From positions 220,530 to 284,529 of the forward strand of contig JAFGAR010000028.1 of NCBI GenBank assembly GCA_016933575.1: a stretch of 64,000 nucleotides of DNA. Reading direction: 5' to 3'. Shown here piece after piece: positions 34,727-44,036 of the stretch. Numbering within the stretch: position 1 is the stretch's first letter; each line of letters opens with the position of its first letter. Below the pieces are notes generated by a model, which was not told the DNA's origin, did no database searches, and saw only the letters and a program-made list of their open reading frames with translations. A program made the position numbers and the translations under genes. Source of the stretch: Candidatus Thorarchaeota archaeon (lineage in GTDB: Archaea > Asgardarchaeota > Thorarchaeia > Thorarchaeales > Thorarchaeaceae).

Positions 34727-36430
34727 TCATTTCTCCTTTAGAGAAACAAATCCTCGTTTATGCAACTCAGCGAAGACTTTGACAAGCACGCTGGGCTGCA
34801 CTCCCATTGCATTTGATATACTCTGGATAGTTACTTCACCATCAACGAACTTCAATATTTCTTCTAGGTTGGCATAGAGTGCCAGTGTTTCTTCATCAGT
34901 CTCCTTGATTAATGTTGGTACGTCATCTATTGAAACTCTAAGCTGGCAATCGATTGCATCCAATCTCTTGAGAAGATGAATGGCTCCAAGGATTAATTCG
35001 GGACCTTTTCCAGGTGCCAGACGAGCCATCGTAATTGACCCATCCAATCGGGTCCACACAGCTTCGAGGAAATCCCCAACAGAAGCGTGTTCAAACCTGT
35101 CCCAGACAAGAGCTCGTTTTTGCCGTGGGGCTACTCTTTTTGGTATGTCTTCTGGAGGAAGTGTTGCCAGTAATTTTATGGTGAAGAGAGGCGACCTGAA
35201 CAGGTCAGTCGGATCTTCCGAGACCTCAGGAACCTCATCAGTGAACAACTCTGGGAGGAATGAGAATCGTGTACGAAGAGACTCTACATCAGCATCCTTT
35301 CCAGTGATTAGAGTAAAGACATATTCATCACGTTCAATCGTAATATAGCTCAGATCACCCGTTCTGAAGACCGAGGTCTCTGCGGATTTAGAGGTATCAA
35401 TCCTGAAGGAGGTTATAGCGGCGACAATGTTTGGGGACATTTCAAGAAATCGTGAACGCTCCTGATAGTAGTAGCTATACGCAGCTTCACCAGTTCGTTT
35501 ATCCACAACAAAGAAGGCTTGATGTCCGATGTCTTCTTCGACCTCTTCTTTTTCCTCTAGCAGTTCGCTCTCCAGGTCCTCAAGTATCCACTTCTCACGG
35601 GCAAGTTCAGGATGTACATCACTGAAACCACCGTAAGCCATCACCGAGAGAAGAAGCGACATGGGTTTGGGTGAAACAGAATCGCACAGATCAACACCAT
35701 AACGTATCTCAAGGTCACGTGTAGTATCAAGATCCCTATCAGAACCAGGTACAACAATGATTCTTGCAGCAGACTCACTTCGAAGGCGCAAGACTACTTC
35801 TTGGATTGTATCACCCGCAGACATCTTAGAGTTCACAACTAGTGCAAATACATCCACTGATGACAGAAGTTCATTCCAGGCGATTTTGATAAGTTCTTTG
35901 AACGACATTTGGATTGCCTTGACTGAGAAGGGACCGATAGCTATAGAGTCAGTCAGTACACTTCCGTTAGGCCGCTTGATGGACATTAGAGAATCAACTG
36001 CAATTGCTGACATGTTATCAGCAAATGATTCTGATTGTGTCACGAAACAGATTCTCAAGGGAGTTCGCAACTCAGCCTCAGCGTCTTCAATAAAATCACC
36101 TTTGAAATCTCGAACTGAAGAGGTGTCTACTTCCTTTGTCACAATTTTCTGTACAGATTGAATTCTAGTTATCTCATCATCAGAAAAAACATCAGAGTCA
36201 CTTATAGTAATGATAATCGTTACATCATTTATCTTACCAATTGCTACTGCGTGTTGATGTACCTTGGTGAGTATGAATGGTTGAGTTGATTCTTCTTGGA
36301 CTAATGTGTAGTATTCTTCAACTACTGTCAGTAGAAAATCTTCTGACAATTCCTCTTTCATGAATGATAGTGATGCAAGTACCTTAGACCCAAGCAAGTC
36401 ATAGAGGAGTGTACTAGCTATCACGACCAT
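34727..36430 (-). CDS. Pseudo-GTPase partner with the same four-domain layout
   Basis: This 567-residue protein shows the order of its neighbour: a longin-like N-terminus (1-115), a G-domain-like segment (120-260), a second longin/roadblock-like domain (about 305-400; AFFVVDKRTGEAAYSYYY) and a C-terminal winged helix (500-567; TIQSISNAMGVQPSVLVKVF). In the G-like segment the P-loop strand reads RICFVTQSESFADN, DxxG is absent, and the NKxD position reads GSDRD, while the surrounding strands align with the true GTPase (DVFALVVNSK against DVIFLVTDSS). GTP binding is therefore unlikely. It precedes the GTPase gene by 83 bases in one direction. A heterodimer partner or regulator of the GTPase is inferred. 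Confidence 0.65.
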   Translation of the reverse strand: MVVIASTLLYDLLGSKVLASLSFMKEELSEDFLLTVVEEYYTLVQEESTQPFILTKVHQHAVAIGKINDVTIIITISDSDVFSDDEITRIQSVQKIVTKEVDTSSVRDFKGDFIEDAEAELRTPLRICFVTQSESFADNMSAIAVDSLMSIKRPNGSVLTDSIAIGPFSVKAIQMSFKELIKIAWNELLSSVDVFALVVNSKMSAGDTIQEVVLRLRSESAARIIVVPGSDRDLDTTRDLEIRYGVDLCDSVSPKPMSLLLSVMAYGGFSDVHPELAREKWILEDLESELLEEKEEVEEDIGHQAFFVVDKRTGEAAYSYYYQERSRFLEMSPNIVAAITSFRIDTSKSAETSVFRTGDLSYITIERDEYVFTLITGKDADVESLRTRFSFLPELFTDEVPEVSEDPTDLFRSPLFTIKLLATLPPEDIPKRVAPRQKRALVWDRFEHASVGDFLEAVWTRLDGSITMARLAPGKGPELILGAIHLLKRLDAIDCQLRVSIDDVPTLIKETDEETLALYANLEEILKFVDGEVTIQSISNAMGVQPSVLVKVFAELHKRGFVSLKEK

Positions 36431-36486
36431 GAGACCTCTCGAAAGTTCCCTAATACTGTATGCTATTCTATGGAGCTGCGTATTGA

Positions 36487-37782
36487 TTAATCAACCTTGT
36501 TTGCCTTTCTCCTTTTCACTAGCTCTTCAAATGGAATCATCCCTCTCATGAAACACTGATAATCGGATGTAGTCCATGAGGAATTATAATCCATGACATC
36601 AGAGCCTCCACCTGATGAGATCTTAGGGAGATCAGAAATGGCTTCGAACACACTGATTGGATGAGAGAGACCATTCTCTTCAGGCTGGGCACTCTCTCTT
36701 GTTTTCCGTGACACAATTCGAGCGAAGCAGCTATCCGGTTTCTCAATAACTTCATTATTCCTATTTGCTAGAATGAATACACGCTTTCTACGTTGAGGTA
36801 CTCCGTATTCTTCTGCATGTAAGAGGAATGCTCTGGTCCGGTATCCTTCCTTCTCAAATGAATCTAATAGAGACTCCAATACTCTTCCGTGTTGCATCCA
36901 TCGTATACCTGGAACATTCTCTAGGATCACATTCTCAGGTTGCAGAGTATGGATTAACTCTATCATTTTAAACACGAGAGAATTACGTGAATCTGTGTGA
37001 TTCCACTTTCCTGCAGTCGAGAAGCCTTGACAAGGGGGACCACCTGCTAGTAAGTTCAATGTCCGTCCATGCAGTTCTGTTTCAATGATGTGGATAAGTT
37101 CTATAATGCCTTCTATGCTTGAGAGGTCGAGTTGTTTAGTCAATGTGTGTGGATGATTATATCGATACGTCTCGCACATGTGGGCATTGAAATCGGAAGC
37201 TAGAACAATTCGATGACCTGTTGCCTGCAGACCTTCGGATAGACCCCCAGCTCCACAAAAGACATCAACGCTCAAACCTTTCTTTCTAATCCTGTCGCTA
37301 ACCGCTCTTGCAAGAAGAGGCGGTACTGCATTCCCTATCTGTTTGAACCGCGAACTAAAACTTCCAAGGAATCTATATGAATCAGGAAAGGACTGTAACC
37401 GCGCAGCCTCTCGTTGAGATATTAGTCGGTCTTGCATTGGGTGAATAAAGGAACCGTTCCCAGGTCTGTTGAAATAGGTATTTACCGTGTAGGAGGGCAG
37501 GTTACCATCCAGTCGCCCGTAGTAGGTGGTACGTCCACCAGAATTTTTAATTTGAGTAAGGCGAGCTGATTTTGCGATAGTTGCTTCAGGTATGTCCTTC
37601 CAATTGCCGCCAGATGGTACAGATTGTAAAATCTCCATATCAAGTTCGCTGAGTGTAGAGCAAATGTGATTGAATAGAATCTTCTCTAGTTCAAGTTTCT
37701 GTTCAGAAGTAGAGATAGTACCATTATTCACACACAGTGTTTTACGACATGCTTTGAAAGTCTTTCCACAACAGATCTTCAA
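36487..37782 (-). CDS. Circularly permuted DNA cytosine-C5 methyltransferase
   Basis: All C5-methyltransferase motifs are present but in rotated order. Motifs IX and X (REAARLQSFPDSY at 124-136; QIGNAVPP at 148-155) come first, together with the end of the target-recognition region (VPSGGNWKDIP). Then come motif I (DVFCGAGG, 173-180), motif IV with catalytic Cys251 (GGPPCQGFS), motif VI (ENVPG, 288-292) and motif VIII (QRRKRV, 330-335), ending in the early recognition region (FEAISDLPKI, YQCFMRGM). The break lies within the recognition domain, and the ends would join into a standard enzyme. TTG 37782 is the first usable start, 15 bases after the adenine methyltransferase stop, so the two genes form an operon. 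Target sequence unknown; no nuclease is recognised nearby. Confidence 0.85.
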   Translation of the reverse strand: MKICCGKTFKACRKTLCVNNGTISTSEQKLELEKILFNHICSTLSELDMEILQSVPSGGNWKDIPEATIAKSARLTQIKNSGGRTTYYGRLDGNLPSYTVNTYFNRPGNGSFIHPMQDRLISQREAARLQSFPDSYRFLGSFSSRFKQIGNAVPPLLARAVSDRIRKKGLSVDVFCGAGGLSEGLQATGHRIVLASDFNAHMCETYRYNHPHTLTKQLDLSSIEGIIELIHIIETELHGRTLNLLAGGPPCQGFSTAGKWNHTDSRNSLVFKMIELIHTLQPENVILENVPGIRWMQHGRVLESLLDSFEKEGYRTRAFLLHAEEYGVPQRRKRVFILANRNNEVIEKPDSCFARIVSRKTRESAQPEENGLSHPISVFEAISDLPKISSGGGSDVMDYNSSWTTSDYQCFMRGMIPFEELVKRRKANKVD

Positions 37783-37797
37783 TATCTAAACTTCAAA

Positions 37798-40014
37798 CTA
37801 GGATAGTTCAGAAAAAGCTCTAAGGATTCGACGGCATTCCTCATCGGGGGCTCTACGGTATCGAAGTATCAATTCTACTTCTTTATTATTGAATCCATAG
37901 AGGGAGAAGACAACAGCTTCCAAATTTGGAGAGGGACGGGTCGGATCGGATTTCTGTTTAGCTACTTCTTTTAACATCAAATTTCGGAGACCTCGTTGTT
38001 CTCTCCACGGTAGTATGATTGGGAGATTCTGGAGTTCGCGAATGGACACATGGTTATTGGAATTACTGACCTGAAATCTCCAATTCAATAATTCCGAATT
38101 CAAAAGACCGAGGACAAAGTCAAGCGTTTTAGCATCAGGAGGTGTTACAAGGAGATAGTTACATGAATTAGCCAAGATGGTAGGAGGCGAAATGGATGCA
38201 AATTTCAGTCGCCATCTCTGACCCATATTTGAAACCTGTTGACACGCAATTCGATTCATCCCTATGTGATTGGCACGTTCAGAACTATTAAGGCGGTTAA
38301 GAAATTCATCAAGATTAACAAATTGAGATTCATGAGTGCTTTCTAGTTGAGTAAAACGTGAGATATTAGATCCACGGACTAATCTAATACCTGTGTTATT
38401 CGAAGTCATGAACTTCTTATCAATAGTAAGGTCCAATTCTCCACGACGAATAAGCACTGATTCCAGAGAGAGCAAGCTGGGATGAGTGTGCATTTTTCTT
38501 AGGAGCTTAAACCCAGAGGCATCAATCCGGGGAATTACTAGGGATGCTCCCATAGACCTTGAGATGTCATCTAGAGATATCTTGAAACTATCGCGTTTCG
38601 TAGAAACCCGACAAATAGGCTGGTTGAATCCAATATCAATGGACTCTGTCGTACCACCTCTTGTAAAGGTGAGAATTGAAACGGATTGTGTCACATTGGG
38701 GAAGATTCGGGATGTTTCGGGAAATTCATCAATACTCTCTAATGAATTGTGTAAGAGGAGGTTTCTTCTGAGAGCTTGAGCTGAAATATCACATAGGATG
38801 TTAGAAGGCACAATGCAGCCAATTTTGCCACCTTCTTTTATGAGTTGCAAAGCTCGCTCAATGAAGAGCTGGTAGGTATTTACAGTGTAGCTGGTGGAAA
38901 GTGGGTATTCGTTAGATTTTCGAAAGAAGTGGAGGAGTCTCTTTATTTCATCCTTGTATGCGACATAAAGATCTGTATGAATCTCTTTGTCCCCTTGAAG
39001 GAGACGTTCTCTCATGAACTCTGCAAGGTTTGGCTTTAACCGTTCATAAGGTGGATTCATGATAATGAAATCGAAACCACCATTATCTCTATTGAAGACC
39101 TCTGGAAATTCCTCCTTCCACTCAAAGGGATACCTGTTTTTAAGATTCGTGAAGTATTTCTGATTCTCAGAAAGTCCATCTAGACCGTATCTTGAAATTA
39201 GCGAGTTCCCATTCCTAAGTGCGGCTTTCAAATGAATTCTACTGAGTGACGAGGATTTTGGGGCATTTATTAATTTCAACGAAATATTCGCTACTTCTAT
39301 TGCACCAGAATCAAGATCGACACCATAGAGTGATGGTCCAACATTCTCAAAGAGATTATTCAAATCGGGTACGGATGAGCCAGTAGTTGTAGCTACTTTA
39401 ATTCCCTGTTCCACTGCATCTTGAAGAGCTAAGGATGTTGATATTAGAAATGCCCCAGTACCACAGGCGGGATCTAGAATTTTAAGCGACAAGATGTCTT
39501 GAATTGCTGGAAGACCTTTTTTCTTAATCTTCGAAATAAAGGTCTTTAATCGTGGTTCCAGTGTCAATGATACAATGTAATCCGCAACGATGAATGGTGT
39601 GTAGTATGCTCCAAGTGACCTCTGTCTGGATGGCTTCTTTTGAGATACTGGCAGTCGATACGATCCAATAGAGTGAAGCCTTCCTAAAAGATCAACAAAG
39701 TCCCGAATTGAGAGACCTTCAATTTGCGCTCGTATATCCAGAGTGGTATTGTTGATCATCTCCTGAACAAGATCAATGACCTGGTTTTTGTCAAGGCCTC
39801 TTCGCTCTCCTTCATAGGATAGAGATGTACATGCCAGCTCCTCAGATTCAGGCCCGGAGTGACTGCGTTCTAATCTGCCTCTTAAGACCCAATTCAAGGC
39901 GGAAAGTCTAGATGCGTCGATTGTCATTCTTGTGTCATCAGACGAAATGCTTGTAGCATAATGATGGAAACCACTAATAATTGCCCATGCAAGAGTATCC
40001 AAATCGGTTTCCAT
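37798..40014 (-). CDS. Adenine-N6 DNA methyltransferase (Eco57I/TaqI-like)
   Basis: The enzyme transfers methyl from SAM to adenine N6 in DNA. Motif I is ILDPACGTGAF (near residue 180) and motif IV is the catalytic NPPY (IIMNPPYERL, near 322). The C-terminal 250 residues resemble the TaqI-type specificity domain (VLIRRGELDLTIDK, LVRGSNI) with the end LPIILP. The first 150 residues are helical; I see no clear PD-ExK nuclease, so a type IIG enzyme cannot be claimed. The start is the ATG at 40014, which has GAGGAG at good spacing, not the upstream ATG of the track. It is co-transcribed with the permuted C5 methyltransferase and divergent from the GNAT gene. Confidence 0.85.
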   Translation of the reverse strand: METDLDTLAWAIISGFHHYATSISSDDTRMTIDASRLSALNWVLRGRLERSHSGPESEELACTSLSYEGERRGLDKNQVIDLVQEMINNTTLDIRAQIEGLSIRDFVDLLGRLHSIGSYRLPVSQKKPSRQRSLGAYYTPFIVADYIVSLTLEPRLKTFISKIKKKGLPAIQDILSLKILDPACGTGAFLISTSLALQDAVEQGIKVATTTGSSVPDLNNLFENVGPSLYGVDLDSGAIEVANISLKLINAPKSSSLSRIHLKAALRNGNSLISRYGLDGLSENQKYFTNLKNRYPFEWKEEFPEVFNRDNGGFDFIIMNPPYERLKPNLAEFMRERLLQGDKEIHTDLYVAYKDEIKRLLHFFRKSNEYPLSTSYTVNTYQLFIERALQLIKEGGKIGCIVPSNILCDISAQALRRNLLLHNSLESIDEFPETSRIFPNVTQSVSILTFTRGGTTESIDIGFNQPICRVSTKRDSFKISLDDISRSMGASLVIPRIDASGFKLLRKMHTHPSLLSLESVLIRRGELDLTIDKKFMTSNNTGIRLVRGSNISRFTQLESTHESQFVNLDEFLNRLNSSERANHIGMNRIACQQVSNMGQRWRLKFASISPPTILANSCNYLLVTPPDAKTLDFVLGLLNSELLNWRFQVSNSNNHVSIRELQNLPIILPWREQRGLRNLMLKEVAKQKSDPTRPSPNLEAVVFSLYGFNNKEVELILRYRRAPDEECRRILRAFSELS

Positions 40015-40116
40015 AATGACTCCTCTATAGGTCATAACGAGTCCCAGAAAGATGTTGTGTTTGAAAGGTCTGTCTATGCCAGCGGAAATAATAGGAAGCT
40101 TGTACTTCTACAGAGT

Positions 40117-40905
40117 ATGGTTTCAGAGAGTGAGATTGCAGAGTATGAACTAATGGCTTCAGACTTCTGGCCTGCTAAAGAAGTGCACATGTATCGCAGA
40201 TGGATTCTCTTTTGGGATAATGGTATCACTTGGAGGGCTAATAGTGTACTACCATATGGAGGCTTAGATGGCATTACGCTTGATGAAGCAATAGAGTATG
40301 TTATCGAATTCTACCAGACAAGACGCACTCCTCCAGCATTCAAATTAACAGATGCCTGCCGTCCAGAAGGATTGGATGCAGCCCTCACTCAAAAAGGATT
40401 TACGAAACATATGATCACTCTTTTTCAAACAGCTCAAATCGGTGAAATTTCCTGTTCAATCCCCCGCATTGAAGTTGATATCTTTCAAGTGACTGAGCAA
40501 TCTCTTACAGACCTGTTCTACAAAACTGGCTTTGAAAAGAAGATGATAGATGTAAGAAGAGGCATTATTGAGAGAATCGAGGGTCACAAGTGCATTGCAA
40601 GAGTGAAAATACACGGGAATATTGCAGGGTTAGGTCTGGGGGTTGTTCAGGATGAATGGCTGGGTCTATTTTCAATAAGGACACTCCCTGAGTATCGAGG
40701 AAAGGGTGTTGCTTGGTCTGTGACATGTGCCCTTGCTATCTGGGCAGAGGATCTCGGTGCAAAGAATGCCTTCCTTCAAGTTGAAGCAGAAAACAAACCA
40801 GCAATTGCCTTGTACGAATCTATGGGTTTTGAAACCCTGTATGAGTACTGGTATCGAATCTTAGAGAATGAACCGGGTAGTCACATCACGAGTACTCACT
40901 GCTAG
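40117..40905 (+). CDS. GNAT-family N-acetyltransferase
   Basis: The C-terminal 150 residues form a GNAT domain: acetyl-CoA loop RTLPEYRGKGVAWSV, then FLQVEAENKPAIALYESMGF, the end typical of the family. The N-terminal half (RRWILFWDNGITWRANSVLP, FYQTRRTPPAFKLTD, ALTQKGF) matches the two-domain group in which a degenerate GNAT fold precedes the active one. The substrate is unknown. The track's start would overlap the adenine methyltransferase; ATG 40117 fits the family's N-terminus, although GTG 40057 is possible. Confidence 0.75.
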   Translation: MVSESEIAEYELMASDFWPAKEVHMYRRWILFWDNGITWRANSVLPYGGLDGITLDEAIEYVIEFYQTRRTPPAFKLTDACRPEGLDAALTQKGFTKHMITLFQTAQIGEISCSIPRIEVDIFQVTEQSLTDLFYKTGFEKKMIDVRRGIIERIEGHKCIARVKIHGNIAGLGLGVVQDEWLGLFSIRTLPEYRGKGVAWSVTCALAIWAEDLGAKNAFLQVEAENKPAIALYESMGFETLYEYWYRILENEPGSHITSTHC

Positions 40906-40990
40906 AGTCAGTCTTTAAAGGAAATTAGAATGTATCTTGAGTACAAAGGATGAACATGGAATCATACCTTGTGATAAATGATTGACAATT

Positions 40991-41040
40991 TGGTCACTGT
41001 GATGGTCATTATTGACCAGAAAGTCAATAGATAGTGACCA
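40991..41040. promoter_or_regulatory. Four-half-site operator-like element upstream of tldD
   Basis: Two TGGTCA half-sites (40991, 41003) face two TGACCA half-sites (41013, 41035). The inner pair forms a palindrome with a TTAT centre; the outer pair extends to a perfect 8-bp inverted repeat (TGGTCACT / AGTGACCA). It ends 45 bases before the tldD ATG, a fitting place for a dimeric or tetrameric repressor, or for a structured leader. Confidence 0.45.
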
Positions 41041-41085
41041 GTTGAGGATAGTATAGATTATAAAATTGACAGAGGTTTCAGACTA

Positions 41086-42513
41086 ATGTTAGACAATCTA
41101 CATGAATGTGTCCGCATTGGAGAAGATCTTGGTGCTGATTTTGTCGAAGCTCGATTTGACGATCTCACATTGAGAACACTCCAACGGATCAATGATATCT
41201 GGCAAGATATCCAGTTCAAATCGCGTATGGGATTTGCAGTCACAGCATATGTCGACGGAATATCTGGATTTTCGTTTACGCCAAGCTCTGACAAGAAGGA
41301 TATCCGCTTAGCTGCAGAGAATGCATACAAAATGGCTAAAGCATCCTCACGTGCTGCAAAGCTGAAGTTGCCTTTTGATGGCAGAGATCCTGTAAAGAGT
41401 AAGAAATCAGATACTCTATCAGTAAAAGTGCACCCAAAGGATAGGGACTTAACACACAAAATCGATATTGTCAATAGAGAGATCGATGCTGCACGGGAAT
41501 ATGGAGAAAACATTCGAAACGTGAGAGGACTATGGGGAGAGCTCTATGGACCAAAGATGTTTGTGAATAGTGATGGCTCAGAAATTGACTGGGAATTTCT
41601 TGTTACAGATTTGCGGATCATGGTAACCTCAAAGACAGATTCTGGTGCAATGGTAATTGGTGCAGAATCTTATGGAGGTACTGTTGGACTAGAGGCCTAT
41701 GAAACAGGAGAACATACACCAGAGGTTATGGGAGAGAAAGCTGGGAAGAATGCAAAAGAGCAGCTACAGGCAAAAGCATGCCCAGCAGGCAAATTCAAAG
41801 CCCTAGTTGAAGAGGAGCTTGTTGGTGTACTAGCACACGAATCTTTTGGGCACTTGAGTGAAGCGGACTTCATTGTCACGGGATCATCGCCTCTTTCTGA
41901 ACGATTGGGTCAAACTCTTGGGACTGAACATGCTTCTATCATTGATGGTGGTATTCCAGATATTAAGAAATACGGAGGCCTCTGGCTTCCCTACGACGAT
42001 CAGGGAACACCCTCAAATCAAACAACCGTACTTGATAGAGGTGTAGTACGTCATTTTCTACATAACCGAGGAACTGCAAAGAAACTCAATCAAGAACCAA
42101 CCGGTAATGCAAGAGCTGTGAGTTTTGTGTTTCCGCCAATTCCACGAATGACAAACACCTACTTTCTCCCGGGAGAACTTACTGAAGACGAAGCTATTGA
42201 ACAACTTGGAACAGGTGTTTTCGCGATTCAATCATCTGGTGGACAGGTCGAAGGAGATGGTAGTTTTCTATTCAAAGCAATCAGAGGGTATTGGGTAGAG
42301 AACGGTGAGATAAAATATCCAATAAGAGAAGTCGCATTGTCTGGGAATATCATCGAGTTGCTATCACATGTAGAGGGAGCAACAAAAGAACTGAAACTCT
42401 CAGCTGGATACTTCGGTGGATGTGGAAAAGGAGAGCAATTCCCACTCCCAGTTGGAGACGGAGGACCAAAGCTTGTCATTGATAATGTCACATTTGGAGG
42501 AGAAGCGCAGTAA
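41086..42513 (+). CDS. tldD: TldD-type metalloprotease subunit
   Basis: TldD is the catalytic half of the TldD/TldE zinc protease, which trims peptides, matures some RiPPs and antitoxins, and works inside the cell. The zinc motif HExxxH reads HESFGH (251-256), followed by the family segment SEADFIVTGSSPL and the third-ligand region near the C-terminus (SAGYFGGCGKGEQFPLPVGD). The length (475) is typical. The tldE/pmbA gene follows after 15 bases, so the pair is an operon preceded by an operator-like element. No precursor peptide or modification enzyme is recognisable beside it. Confidence 0.92.
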   Translation: MLDNLHECVRIGEDLGADFVEARFDDLTLRTLQRINDIWQDIQFKSRMGFAVTAYVDGISGFSFTPSSDKKDIRLAAENAYKMAKASSRAAKLKLPFDGRDPVKSKKSDTLSVKVHPKDRDLTHKIDIVNREIDAAREYGENIRNVRGLWGELYGPKMFVNSDGSEIDWEFLVTDLRIMVTSKTDSGAMVIGAESYGGTVGLEAYETGEHTPEVMGEKAGKNAKEQLQAKACPAGKFKALVEEELVGVLAHESFGHLSEADFIVTGSSPLSERLGQTLGTEHASIIDGGIPDIKKYGGLWLPYDDQGTPSNQTTVLDRGVVRHFLHNRGTAKKLNQEPTGNARAVSFVFPPIPRMTNTYFLPGELTEDEAIEQLGTGVFAIQSSGGQVEGDGSFLFKAIRGYWVENGEIKYPIREVALSGNIIELLSHVEGATKELKLSAGYFGGCGKGEQFPLPVGDGGPKLVIDNVTFGGEAQ

Positions 42514-42528
42514 AGGAGTTGATCATGA

Positions 42529-43923
42529 ATGAACTATGATGAAATAAAAGACGAATTACTTGCTGCGACAGATTCAGGTCTCAAATACGCAAAATCCCTT
42601 GACAGTAAGTCTGATTTTGAAATTTTTGTGTTCTTCCAGAATAAAATTAGTGCGAATATCAATCAAGGAATTGTAACCGCAAAGGATGGAGCAGTGGCAG
42701 GTACAGCAGTACGTGCCAACAATGGAAAGCGAGTCGGATTTGCTGTAGCCAGTGGCGTAGGAGTAGACAGAGTAAAACTTGTAGCGAAAGAGGCACTGTC
42801 AATCATACAATCGGTAAAGGTTGAGGATGATAGATTCGAAAGTTTTGCTGAACCAAAATCTCCTGGAAAAGAAGGAGCGCGCTCTGATGATATTTTCGCG
42901 CTTGAAACTGGAGATCTCATCAAAAGCTGTGAATCTATGATTGATGAGGCACGTGCTGTTGATGAGAGGGTCAAGGTTGTATCAGCTGAAGTAGAAGCCG
43001 AATGGGGCGGCTATGCTGTAGGTAATACTCAAGGCATCTTGCAAGCAACAAGAAGCTGCGTGAACGACTGCCAAGTAAGTGTCTATGCAATCGAAGGAGA
43101 AGAACGTAGAGGAGCATCTGATTTTGATATTTCAAGGGATCGACTCTATGACATTAAAGGATTGGGTGAGAATGCAGCTAAATATGCAGTTAGTCTGCTA
43201 GGGGCAAAGAAGCTGGACATTACAGCAAAGATGCCAACAATTTGGACTGAACTCCCGGCAGGCTTGTACATTCTATCTAGCTTAGCACAATCTGCAGTTG
43301 GTAGACCAGTGGTAGACGGCGTTTCACCTCTATGCGATAGAATTGGAGATTCAATTGCACACAAGGACCTCACAATCATAGATGATGGACAGAGTCCAAA
43401 AAGCCCAGGAACGCAATCAATAGATGCCGAAGGTCTACCACAAAGAGTGAATCCAATCATCGAAAAAGGTGTATTGAAGAATTTCTTATTTGATAGCTAC
43501 TTCGGCAAAGCATTTGGCCTGGAATCAACTGGAAATTGCGCTCGTGGCGGTGGTGCATTTGGAGGTTCAACTCCATATGAGAATAGACCTAGCGTTTCAA
43601 CTAAATGGTTAGAGGTCAATGCTGGAAAGAAATCTGAAGAGAATATCATTTCATCAATCGATGGTAAAGCAATCCTGATTAGAGACTTTCCACTTGGTAT
43701 CTTCCATTCAAGTGTCGAGACTGGTGAATTCTCGTGTGTCGCTGGTTCTGCATATCTCGTAGAGAATGGTGAATTGAAGGGATCTGTTCAACCAGTTTCA
43801 ATTGCAGGTAACTACTATGAGGGTTTCAAGAATCTCAGAGAGATTGCAAGCAATCAGACAATGCTTCCTTGGGGAATCTCTGTGCCAACTCTGGTCTTCG
43901 ATGGCTTCTCTGTGGTTGGGTAG
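42529..43923 (+). CDS. pmbA: TldE/PmbA partner of TldD
   Basis: This 464-residue paralogue of TldD lacks the HExxxH motif, as TldE/PmbA proteins do, and forms the non-catalytic half of the heterodimeric protease. Recognisable family segments are GTAVRANNGKRVGFA in the N-terminal domain, YILSSLAQSAVGRPVVDG in the middle, and ARGGGAFGG with SVETGEFSCVAGSAY towards the C-terminus. The ATG at 42529 is preceded by AAAGGAG; an ATG four bases earlier closes after four codons. It is co-transcribed with tldD. Confidence 0.9.
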   Translation: MNYDEIKDELLAATDSGLKYAKSLDSKSDFEIFVFFQNKISANINQGIVTAKDGAVAGTAVRANNGKRVGFAVASGVGVDRVKLVAKEALSIIQSVKVEDDRFESFAEPKSPGKEGARSDDIFALETGDLIKSCESMIDEARAVDERVKVVSAEVEAEWGGYAVGNTQGILQATRSCVNDCQVSVYAIEGEERRGASDFDISRDRLYDIKGLGENAAKYAVSLLGAKKLDITAKMPTIWTELPAGLYILSSLAQSAVGRPVVDGVSPLCDRIGDSIAHKDLTIIDDGQSPKSPGTQSIDAEGLPQRVNPIIEKGVLKNFLFDSYFGKAFGLESTGNCARGGGAFGGSTPYENRPSVSTKWLEVNAGKKSEENIISSIDGKAILIRDFPLGIFHSSVETGEFSCVAGSAYLVENGELKGSVQPVSIAGNYYEGFKNLREIASNQTMLPWGISVPTLVFDGFSVVG

Positions 43924-44036
43924 TTCAAGACGAATGGGGGCTCGTTTTGAGTCTCCAATTCTCTTTATTGTCCATGAGTCAGAAGAATGGCGTTAAACAA
44001 TTGCCTAATATTATGGAACTAATCGTACTCTTTGAT

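Noticed and set aside
35431-36161. Plus-strand ORFs opposite the GTPase pair (35431-35625, 35757-36161, 33760-34071)
   Set aside because: They are antisense shadows of clear minus-strand genes.
39961-40116. The first 52 codons of the GNAT ORF in the track
   Set aside because: They overlap the adenine methyltransferase gene and its Shine-Dalgarno, and family alignment begins near ATG 40117.
43869-44036. The long N-terminus of the DJ-1-like ORF in the track
   Set aside because: It overlaps pmbA and is not coding-like; the signal peptide begins at ATG 44037.
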